Both the position numbers and the translations under genes were made by a program. This document shows, piece by piece, positions 1 through 5,162 of a stretch of 5,381 nt of DNA. The stretch lies in assembly GCA_937915885.1 (NCBI GenBank), contig CALGGP010000121.1, forward strand, positions 1-5,381, given 5' to 3'. The notes beneath the pieces are model-generated. The model did no database searches. It saw nothing but the letters and a program-made list of their open reading frames with translations, and was not told the origin of the DNA. Position 1 is the first letter of the stretch. Each line of letters begins with the position of its first letter. Source of the stretch: an uncultured Selenomonadales bacterium. Lineage in GTDB: Bacteria; Bacillota; Negativicutes; Selenomonadales; Selenomonadaceae.

Positions 1-14
1 GCCCACCCACCCAT

Positions 15-42
15 GAAGGCTGCCGCCTTCGACCGCTTTTTT
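15..42 (+). terminator. Weak terminator-like hairpin beyond the end of the EamA gene
   Basis: A perfect 6-base inverted repeat (GAAGGC / GCCTTC, 15-20 and 25-30) encloses a 4-base loop. On the plus strand a run of six T follows at 37-42, six bases after the stem. This orientation would stop a transcript entering from the left edge and converging on the EamA gene. On the minus strand, after the EamA stop, the same hairpin is not followed by T residues, so it is a poor intrinsic terminator for that gene. The short stem and the gap before the T run make this a weak call. Confidence 0.3.
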
Positions 43-469
43 AATAGACGGCGAGAATCAATCCGCCGACGGCGATCATTCCGATTGCGATCGCATGGAT
101 CAACGAAACTTTTTCGTCGAAGATCACAATCGCGAGGATCACCGCAAACACCACGCTCAATTTATCGATCGGCGCGACCTTCGACACTTCGCCGTGCTTG
201 AGTGCCAAAAAATAGAACAGCCACGACAGCGCGCCCGCCAATCCGCTCAACGCGACGAAGAGAAGCGCCCGCTTGTCGTCAAACACGTCGGCGAGCCGAG
301 AGACGTTGCCCTGCACCGCGACCACGCCCACCAAAAATATTGCCATGACGATCGCGCGGACGGCGGTTGCCGCATTGCTGTCGAGCCCGCTCAATCCGAT
401 TTTGCCGAAGATCGAAACCAGCGACGCGCTCACCGCCGACAACAGCGCGTAGATCAGCCAACTGTCCAT
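41..469 (-). CDS. Single-domain EamA/DMT-type membrane transporter
   Basis: A 142-residue, very hydrophobic protein of the drug/metabolite transporter superfamily, expected in the cytoplasmic membrane; the substrate cannot be told from sequence. About five membrane segments are visible (roughly residues 4-22, 33-53, 68-90, 98-117 and 121-141). The stretch with SWLFYFLALKHGEVSKVAPIDKL (residues 82-104), followed by a hydrophobic segment and FDEKVS, is typical of the EamA repeat, where a Glu follows the fourth helix. Most EamA proteins carry two such repeats (about 300 residues); this one carries one, so it probably works as a dimer, as small members do. The ATG lies 5 bases after the def stop codon and has only a weak purine-rich site (AAGAGAA) inside the end of def, which suggests translational coupling to def. 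The family call is firm; transport function is inferred. Confidence 0.85.
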   Translation of the reverse strand: MDSWLIYALLSAVSASLVSIFGKIGLSGLDSNAATAVRAIVMAIFLVGVVAVQGNVSRLADVFDDKRALLFVALSGLAGALSWLFYFLALKHGEVSKVAPIDKLSVVFAVILAIVIFDEKVSLIHAIAIGMIAVGGLILAVY

Positions 470-474
470 GACGA

Positions 475-945
475 TTATTCTCTTGCGCGCCGACCTTCGG
501 AGAGATTTTGAGCGATCTCGATAAACAATTTGCCGTCGAGATGATCGATCTCGTGTTGCAAGGCGCGGGCGAGAAGTCCTTCCGCCTCGACGAATTTTTT
601 CTTGCCGTATCGATTTAAATATTCGACGCGAACTTTTTCCGCGCGCTCGACATCGCCGAACAGCCCCGGGAACGACAGGCAGCCTTCCTGATCGACCATC
701 GATCCTTCGCGCTCGACGATCACGGGATTGATCAGATCGTATAATTTTTTCTTGTCGACGTTGATAACCGCCATGCGGAGCGGCACTCCAACCTGAGGCG
801 CGGCGAGTCCGACGCCTTCCTTCGCGTACATTGTCTCCGCCATGTCGTCGAGCAGCCGACGAATTTTTTTGTCGACGTGCTCAACCGGTGCGCAAATTTG
901 TTTCAAAACCGGATCGCCCATTTTTTTTATTTCCATCACAGGCAT
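475..945 (-). CDS. def: Peptide deformylase
   Basis: Removes the formyl group from the N-terminal formyl-methionine of nascent proteins at the ribosome, using a metal ion. All three family motifs are present in the 156-residue product: GVGLAAPQ (44-51), EGCLS (87-91, metal ligand Cys89) and QHEIDHLDG (130-138, metal ligands His131 and His135, catalytic Glu132). The length is normal for a bacterial deformylase. The chosen start (ATG at 945, MPVMEIKK) has an AAGGG element at 958-962, a rather long 12 bases upstream; the next ATG (936, MEIKK) is equally plausible by homology but has no ribosome site. The same open frame continues up to 1143 across the argC promoter and start, which is not believable as coding. 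It is divergent from argC and heads a short unit with the EamA gene. No convincing promoter for def was found in the 100-base gap. Confidence 0.96.
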   Translation of the reverse strand: MPVMEIKKMGDPVLKQICAPVEHVDKKIRRLLDDMAETMYAKEGVGLAAPQVGVPLRMAVINVDKKKLYDLINPVIVEREGSMVDQEGCLSFPGLFGDVERAEKVRVEYLNRYGKKKFVEAEGLLARALQHEIDHLDGKLFIEIAQNLSEGRRARE

Positions 946-993
946 AAAAAGTTCAGTCCCTTCGACATTTCTGATTGACATATTCGCCGACGA

Positions 994-1022
994 TTGAAAA
1001 ATTCCTATGCGCAATATATAAT
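994..1022 (+). promoter_or_regulatory. Sigma-70/A-type promoter of argC
   Basis: A -35 box TTGAAA (994-999, five of six consensus bases) and a -10 box TATAAT (1017-1022, perfect) are separated by exactly 17 bases. Transcription should begin near 1029, giving a very short leader before the argC ribosome site at 1033. I looked for an ArgR/AhrC-type operator (two TGAAT / ATTCA half sites). The nearest candidate, TGAAAAATTC overlapping the -35 box, has the wrong half-site spacing, so arginine control is not shown by the sequence. Confidence 0.75.
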
Positions 1023-1032
1023 TCGTCGCGAC

Positions 1033-1038
1033 AGGAGG
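1033..1038 (+). promoter_or_regulatory. Ribosome binding site of argC
   Basis: A perfect AGGAGG lies 7 bases before the ATG at 1046, fixing the argC start and predicting efficient translation. Confidence 0.9.
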
Positions 1039-1045
1039 TTTTGAA

Positions 1046-2083
1046 ATGATTAAGGTCAGCATCGTTGGCGCGACGGGATATGCCGGCGCCGAATTGTTTT
1101 CGATTTTGAATCGCCATCCGCAAATTTCGATCACGCACATCACGTCCGAAAGTCATACGGGCGAGCGCATCTCCGATCTTTATCCGCACCTCAGAAATAT
1201 TTTCGACAATGAGCTCGAGAGTTTGAAGGACATCGAATCGATTGCGGACGACAGCGATTTTATATTTGTGGCGCTGCCGCACGGTCACGCGATGGACATT
1301 GGGCGGCGGCTCGAGGACATGCCGACGCGGATCATCGATCTTGGGGCGGATTATCGATTTGCCGATCCGAATGTTTACGAGCAATGGTATAAAGTGAAGC
1401 ACACGCATCGAAACGCTCATCGGGTTTACGGCTTGGCGGAGTTGTATCGCGAGGATATCAAGGGCGCAAAAATAATTGCGAACGCGGGCTGTTACACGAC
1501 GGCATCGATCTTGGCATTGGCGCCGTTGGCGAAACATCATCTGATCGATGTCAACTCGATCGTGGTGGACGCGAAGTCGGGAGTATCGGGCGCGGGTCGC
1601 AAGCCGAATCAAGGCAATCACTTCCCCGAGTTATACGACAGCATCAAAGCGTACGGAGTGGCGACGCATCGACACACGCCGGAGATCGAGCAGGCGTTGA
1701 CGGAGCTTGGCGGCGAGCCGACGATCATAAATTTCACGCCGCACTTGGTGCCGATGTCGCGCGGAATATTATCGACGTGCTACGCGACGTTGAAGTCGGA
1801 GATCACGGCGGAGATGATTGATGCGGCGTTCCATAAGATGTACGGCGGAGAATTTTTCATACGGTTGTTGGGGCGCGGCGGATATCCGATGACGAAGGCG
1901 GTGCGCGGCTCGAATTTCTGTGATATCGGTTGGCACGTCGACGCGCGGACTCGGCGGGTGATAGTATTGTCGGCGATCGATAATTTAGTAAAGGGGGCGG
2001 CAGGTCAGGCGGTACAGAATTTGAATATCGCGGCGGGCTTCGAGGAGAAGACGGCGCTCGACGTGGTGCCGATGTACCCCTGA
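1046..2083 (+). CDS. argC: N-acetyl-gamma-glutamyl-phosphate reductase
   Basis: Catalyses the NADPH-dependent reduction of N-acetylglutamyl-5-phosphate to the semialdehyde, the third step of arginine (ornithine) synthesis, in the cytoplasm. The 345-residue product has the usual family length. Visible are the N-terminal nucleotide-binding loop GATGYAGAEL (8-17), VALPHG (75-80), the active-site Cys149 in NAGCYTT, SGVSGAGRK (178-186), HRHTPEIEQ with the conserved His210 (208-216) and NLVKGAAGQA near the C-terminus (313-322). Around the active Cys, the more usual form is PGCYPT; here Pro is replaced by Ala147 and Thr151, while Cys and Tyr are kept. The start is fixed by AGGAGG. It is followed 14 bases later by an unrelated gene; argJ, argB and argD, which often follow argC, are absent here and must lie elsewhere if the pathway is complete. 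Confidence 0.97.
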   Translation: MIKVSIVGATGYAGAELFSILNRHPQISITHITSESHTGERISDLYPHLRNIFDNELESLKDIESIADDSDFIFVALPHGHAMDIGRRLEDMPTRIIDLGADYRFADPNVYEQWYKVKHTHRNAHRVYGLAELYREDIKGAKIIANAGCYTTASILALAPLAKHHLIDVNSIVVDAKSGVSGAGRKPNQGNHFPELYDSIKAYGVATHRHTPEIEQALTELGGEPTIINFTPHLVPMSRGILSTCYATLKSEITAEMIDAAFHKMYGGEFFIRLLGRGGYPMTKAVRGSNFCDIGWHVDARTRRVIVLSAIDNLVKGAAGQAVQNLNIAAGFEEKTALDVVPMYP

Positions 2084-2089
2084 GAGGAG
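2083..2089 (+). promoter_or_regulatory. Ribosome binding site of the triple winged-helix gene, touching the argC stop
   Basis: AGAGGAG begins on the last base of the argC TGA and ends 8 bases before the ATG at 2098. No terminator or recognisable promoter fits in the 14-base gap, so the downstream gene is probably read from the argC transcript. Confidence 0.85.
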
Positions 2090-2097
2090 ACTCCGAT

Positions 2098-3105
2098 ATG
2101 GCAATTCCATCGAAAGAAATACTCGGCAATATCGTCATAGATTTTTTGCAGGACGGTCGGCTTCACTCTTTTCGAGATATAAAATCTTATGTCAAAAGAG
2201 AGATCGGCAGCAGGGACTATGATCTCAAAAAGAAAAGTCGCGACAACACTCAACCGGCTTGGGTTGCACGAACAGTAAACGTCTTAAAAGATTTAAGGCG
2301 CGGCGGTCGAATTGAAATGTCGAAGAGCGGGAGTTATAAACTCACAGACGAAGGTAAAAATAATTCGTCCGACATCGCGCTGAGCGTTGAGGCTTCGCCG
2401 CTTTCGACCGCCGAGCGCATGAGCGCAAAGCTGCAGGATATCATGCAAATTTTGAGTGGTGACGAAAAGTCTGCCGACAAAGTTGAAAACGAGAGTCGCA
2501 ACAGATTTACTCCCGAAACAGAAAAACGCCTCCGCATAATTTTACGGTCGATGAAGGACGACACGCCTTATTGTGTAAATGACTTTAGAGTCGTCTTGTC
2601 CGATGCCGGATTGAATTTAAACAGCAATCAATTGTCGGGGATAATCACCGTTTTGAAGCATTCAGAATTTGTTTCTTATCAAAAACCGAATCAGTATCGA
2701 ATCACGGAGGCTGGCAAAAATTTTTTAATCGGCAGTCCGCCCCTTCAAAAGGCGCCGATCCAAAATCCGTCATCTGTTGTTGCCGACGAGGATAAAATTA
2801 AATCTGTTTCCAATCATGATGAACGGCTCGAACGTGTAATGTTGGCGTTCATGGAAGAAGATAGACTCTACACACGGCAGAATTTTAAAGATTATATTCG
2901 TTTGAGAACCGATCTTTCCGATGCCGACCTCAATAAAAAGGTTGGTAAAGGCGACAGCGCCTGGGAAAATGCAGTTGACTGGGCAGTGTATCATTTGTTT
3001 GATAAAGGCTATATTGAGCGTCCGCAACGAGCGCGCTATCGAATCACGGAGGCGGGCAAAAAATTTTTGTCGGATCAGAGACTCGTCTCGAATCTTTTCG
3101 ATTAA
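2098..3105 (+). CDS. Protein with three tandem Mrr-N-like winged-helix domains, no catalytic domain
   Basis: I do not recognise this 335-residue protein as a named gene. It reads as three related units: about 5-88, 141-210 and 242-326. Each begins with a helix and a DGR/DDT/EDR turn and ends in a matching strand-turn-helix: YKLTDEGK (80-87), YRITEAGKNFL (200-210) and YRITEAGKKFL (314-324). Units 1 and 3 also share an AW-containing helix (PAWVARTVNVLKDL, SAWENAVDWAVYHL). This pattern resembles the winged-helix N-terminal domain of Mrr-type restriction enzymes, which recognises DNA. The linkers (90-140 and 211-240) are polar. No Mrr catalytic motif, helicase or other enzyme domain is present, so a DNA-binding or regulatory role is inferred. 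Sampled lines are 33-47% GC against about 62% in argC, suggesting separate ancestry. It is probably cotranscribed with argC and ends at a bidirectional terminator. The coding call is secure; the domain call is by eye. Confidence 0.88.
   Translation: MAIPSKEILGNIVIDFLQDGRLHSFRDIKSYVKREIGSRDYDLKKKSRDNTQPAWVARTVNVLKDLRRGGRIEMSKSGSYKLTDEGKNNSSDIALSVEASPLSTAERMSAKLQDIMQILSGDEKSADKVENESRNRFTPETEKRLRIILRSMKDDTPYCVNDFRVVLSDAGLNLNSNQLSGIITVLKHSEFVSYQKPNQYRITEAGKNFLIGSPPLQKAPIQNPSSVVADEDKIKSVSNHDERLERVMLAFMEEDRLYTRQNFKDYIRLRTDLSDADLNKKVGKGDSAWENAVDWAVYHLFDKGYIERPQRARYRITEAGKKFLSDQRLVSNLFD
2695..3067 (+). repeat. Near-identical DNA repeat at the end of winged-helix units 2 and 3
   Basis: The segments 2695-2718 and 3037-3060 match at 23 of 24 bases, with an exact 17-base core beginning TATCGAATCACGG; similarity continues more weakly for about 9 more bases. 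Both encode YRITEAGK. Using the same codons throughout suggests recent internal duplication or gene conversion rather than protein-level conservation alone. Confidence 0.8.
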
Positions 3106-3111
3106 AACACT

Positions 3112-3153
3112 AAAAAGGGCGCCGACCGTTGAGTTCGACGCCTGATTTTTTTT
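3112..3153. terminator. Bidirectional intrinsic terminator between convergent genes
   Basis: A stem of GGCG-C-CGA (3118-3125) pairs with TCG-A-CGCC (3135-3142) with one C/A mismatch and a 9-base loop. On the plus strand it is followed, after TGA, by eight T (3146-3153), ending the argC/winged-helix transcript. On the minus strand the run of five A at 3112-3116 becomes five T after the stem, ending the transcript of the exported CMD protein. The position between two convergent stop codons (3105 and 3165) supports the call. Confidence 0.75.
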
Positions 3154-3164
3154 GACGGGATAAA

Positions 3165-3947
3165 TTATGTCGGCGGCATGACTTCATTGATGCAGGCAAG
3201 GGCGTTGAGCGTCCTCGGGAAGCCGATGAACGGATTGATCGCCGTCAACACCGCAATCACTTCCGCCCGCGTATTGCCCACGCTCTTATTTCCCGCGATG
3301 TGCCCCTTCAATTGCGGTTCGCACCCGCCGAGCGACGCGATCGCCGCCATCGTCAACATTTCCCGCTGCTTGAGATCGAGCGTGCCGCGCGTATAAGTAT
3401 CGCCGAAACAAAACTCCGCGAGATCATCATTGAAGTGCGCCGCGTCCGTCGGAGCCGTCCGACGCATCTCTCGAATGTGGTCGCCGAAAATCTCAATCTG
3501 CACTCCGAGCCCTTTATCGAATCGCGTCTCGTCATCGACCGTGCCTTGATTTTCGAGTGGCAACTTGATCCCGTGGGCTTTGAAAACTTTATTGATCGTC
3601 TCGAGCGCGTCGGTCGAGCGCGCGAATCCGATGTACGGCGTGATCTGATAAATCGCCTCGCGAATTTCGAGCGGTTTGACGCCAAGTTTAAGCGCCTTGT
3701 CGGTTTCGATCTCGAGATAATTTTGACTGCCGATCGTCGCAATCGATGCGATCCGAACCAGCTCACGGTTGGTATCGCTGATCGCCTTCGACTGCTTGAC
3801 GGTGTCGTTGTAGACGTAGCGCTCGAGCACCGCCGACATTTCGGGATCGGTTTTTTCGATCGATTTGGCAGAAACGTCGGAGCCGACGGCAAAACACGAG
3901 GCGCCGATCATAAGGAGCCCGAGCGACAACATTTTTTTCCAACGCAT
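3165..3947 (-). CDS. Exported two-domain carboxymuconolactone decarboxylase (CMD/AhpD-like) family protein
   Basis: A 260-residue protein with two CMD-type repeats (about 36-125 and 165-257). Each has the family helix pair: RELVRIASIAT then ITPYIGFARSTDALETIN, and REMLTMAAIASLGG then INPFIGFPRTLNALACIN. The second repeat keeps Cys209 and His216 (GGCEPQLKGH). The aligned positions in the first repeat are Ser74 and Glu81, so only the second looks catalytically equipped. No AhpD CxxC redox pair is present. The N-terminus (MRWKKMLSLGLLMIGASCFAV) is a typical Sec signal peptide, with likely cleavage after VSA (residue 27), so the mature protein should act outside the cytoplasmic membrane; this is unusual for CMD proteins. 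The start at 3947 is chosen from GGAGG 8 bases upstream; a longer frame would begin with TTG and read through that ribosome site. Substrate unknown; a decarboxylase, a peroxide-related or another role is possible. Confidence 0.9.
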   Translation of the reverse strand: MRWKKMLSLGLLMIGASCFAVGSDVSAKSIEKTDPEMSAVLERYVYNDTVKQSKAISDTNRELVRIASIATIGSQNYLEIETDKALKLGVKPLEIREAIYQITPYIGFARSTDALETINKVFKAHGIKLPLENQGTVDDETRFDKGLGVQIEIFGDHIREMRRTAPTDAAHFNDDLAEFCFGDTYTRGTLDLKQREMLTMAAIASLGGCEPQLKGHIAGNKSVGNTRAEVIAVLTAINPFIGFPRTLNALACINEVMPPT

Positions 3948-3955
3948 AAAATTTT

Positions 3956-3960
3956 CCTCC
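3956..3960 (-). promoter_or_regulatory. Ribosome binding site of the exported CMD protein
   Basis: GGAGG (minus strand) lies 8 bases before the ATG at 3945-3947 and rules out the longer TTG start, whose first codons are this site itself. Confidence 0.88.
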
Positions 3961-3962
3961 AA

Positions 3963-4106
3963 TCAATTGATGTCGAGCATAGCCGACGAAAAATTATTCC
4001 AATCGGCGAGGCTCCGCGCGGAGTCGGTGACGGCGCGCATGCCGCCGCGATTGTGGTCGAGGCGCTCATTGACGGCGTCAACGGTCGAAAGAATATCGTC
4101 GTCAAA
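3963..4106 (-). pseudogene. Second copy of the 3' end of fliB (47 codons plus stop), directly behind fliB
   Basis: Read on the minus strand in the same frame as fliB, this segment encodes 47 residues ending in SSAMLDIN and a TGA stop. It matches FliB residues 297-343 at 37 of 47 positions. The 144-base unit is adjacent to its parent (4107-4250). The 117 bases nearest the stop match at 109 positions; similarity then falls at DNA level but persists in protein (DDILSTVDAVNERL against DDLLTAIDAINERL). Most differences are silent or conservative (I/V, I/L, S/T, N/D), which suggests descent from a translated paralog rather than a fresh copying error. It has no start codon or ribosome site of its own, so it is most simply the remnant of a second fliB-like gene. 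It also serves as the spacer before the CMD gene. Confidence 0.8.
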
Positions 4107-5138
4107 TCAGTTAATGTCGAGCATCGCCGACGAAAAATCATTCCAATCGTCGAAGCTCCGCGCGGAGTCGGTGACGGCGCGCATGCCGCCGCGATTGTGA
4201 TCGAGGCGCTCATTGATGGCGTCGATAGCCGTCAAAAGGTCGTCGACGGTGAGGCGATTATTTTTGGAGATAGCCGTCAGGGTGAGCGCGAACTCGAGCG
4301 CCTTGAAACCGACGACGAACATGCGGCAGGCAAGTTGGCGGTCGCCGTCGCGCGAGAACGGATAACAGCGCATAAAAAATTCGTTGACGAGATAATTTTC
4401 GAGAAGGACGGCGGGCAACGTCGAGCGAACCTCCGCGCGGAGCGACAGATAAATATTTTTGATGCGGTCTTTTTTTTCGACGGACATATCGGCGTCGTAC
4501 ATTCGATCGAAAATATCAATCATGATGTCGGCGTGACGCTCAACGTCGAAAGAATTTTTTTGGTCGACGGATTGATCGAAGATGAGCCGACATAAATTTT
4601 CGAGCCGACAATCAATCGGCGCCGATCGATCCTGAAGAATGTCAATCGCTCGACGCTGGAGATCGATCGCGGCGTCGACGTCGTCAATCCGATCACGCCA
4701 ATCAAAAGTAAAACGCGGACGGTCGAGCTCGACGGTCTCAAAGGCGATCGGATCGTCGGACAACAAAATCGAGCGGGCGGCAACGGGGCATGTCAGAGTA
4801 AGCGACTGCTCGATAAAATTCTCGTCGATTTGATAAGTAACGCGCGGGTAATCGTGACAGACGGTCGAAAGAAAATCGGCGCCGAAATTTTTTTGTATCG
4901 AACATAAGAGATCGTCGCGGAGGAAAGGGCAATCGCCGTTGGGGGCGAGCTCGACGATAAAAATATTCTCGTCGTCGACAAATTTTATCCGATCGAGGAC
5001 GCGCGGATCGCTAAGCGCCGACAATTTTTTATAAGTATCGCGGTCGATGACGACGCGCCAATTTCGACAGCAACGACTTAAACATTTAGTGCCGTCGCAT
5101 TGAAAATTTTTGACGTAAGTTGGGCGCAAACATTTCAT
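4107..5138 (-). CDS. fliB: FliB-like flagellin lysine-N-methylase family protein
   Basis: A 343-residue protein with the N-terminal cysteine cluster of the FliB family (putative zinc- or iron-chelating CxxxCC type): PTYVKNFQC then C14-x4-C19-x3-C23-C24, followed by an NWRV segment and IDRDTYKKL. Further conserved elements are GDCPFL (68-73), LCSIQKNFG (78-86), STVCHDYPRV (91-100) and LTCPVAAR (115-122). In Salmonella, FliB methylates surface lysines of flagellin; members elsewhere are often annotated by similarity only, and no flagellin or flagellar gene lies here. The start at 5138 is set by GGAGG (5146-5150) 7 bases upstream; the frame stays open through the upstream 82-base repeats, but that extension is noncoding. 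It is somewhat shorter than the Salmonella enzyme (about 400 residues). A 47-codon duplicate of its end follows the stop. The promoter is probably upstream of or within the repeats and was not identified. Confidence 0.87.
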   Translation of the reverse strand: MKCLRPTYVKNFQCDGTKCLSRCCRNWRVVIDRDTYKKLSALSDPRVLDRIKFVDDENIFIVELAPNGDCPFLRDDLLCSIQKNFGADFLSTVCHDYPRVTYQIDENFIEQSLTLTCPVAARSILLSDDPIAFETVELDRPRFTFDWRDRIDDVDAAIDLQRRAIDILQDRSAPIDCRLENLCRLIFDQSVDQKNSFDVERHADIMIDIFDRMYDADMSVEKKDRIKNIYLSLRAEVRSTLPAVLLENYLVNEFFMRCYPFSRDGDRQLACRMFVVGFKALEFALTLTAISKNNRLTVDDLLTAIDAINERLDHNRGGMRAVTDSARSFDDWNDFSSAMLDIN

Positions 5139-5145
5139 GACCGTT

Positions 5146-5150
5146 CCTCC
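5146..5150 (-). promoter_or_regulatory. Ribosome binding site of fliB
   Basis: AAAGGAGG on the minus strand ends 7 bases before the ATG at 5136-5138. It decides between this start and a longer frame that runs back through the tandem repeats. Confidence 0.88.
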
Positions 5151-5162
5151 TTTGCGATTTTG

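Noticed and set aside
975..1003. Alternative argC promoter with TTGACA at 975-980
   Set aside because: The -35 is perfect, but the base positions 17 downstream (AAAATT) are a poor -10; the pair at 994/1017 is far better.
993..1005. ArgR/AhrC operator overlapping the argC -35 box
   Set aside because: TGAAAAATTC has an inverted-repeat look, but the half-site spacing and flanking bases do not fit the ARG-box consensus.
946..1143. Upstream extension of the def frame
   Set aside because: It would run through the argC start and promoter; deformylases of this type begin close to MPVMEIKK, and the extension has no family similarity.
953..1621. 222-codon open frame antisense to argC
   Set aside because: Arg-rich shadow of a recognised enzyme, overlapping the argC promoter; no family features.
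3178..3396. Small plus-strand frame opposite the CMD gene
   Set aside because: Antisense shadow of conserved CMD coding sequence; no ribosome site.
3976..3997. Promoter for the CMD gene (minus strand TTGGAA and TATGCT)
   Set aside because: Only four of six matches in each box and a 15-base spacer, inside the fliB tail duplicate; too weak to annotate. Cotranscription with fliB is equally possible.
3300..4595. 431-codon open frame on the plus strand, antisense to the CMD gene and fliB
   Set aside because: It covers two well-supported genes on the other strand plus the gap between them; its internal repeat is just the antisense of the fliB tail duplication, and its composition is Arg/His/Asp-rich shadow. 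It has no ribosome site.
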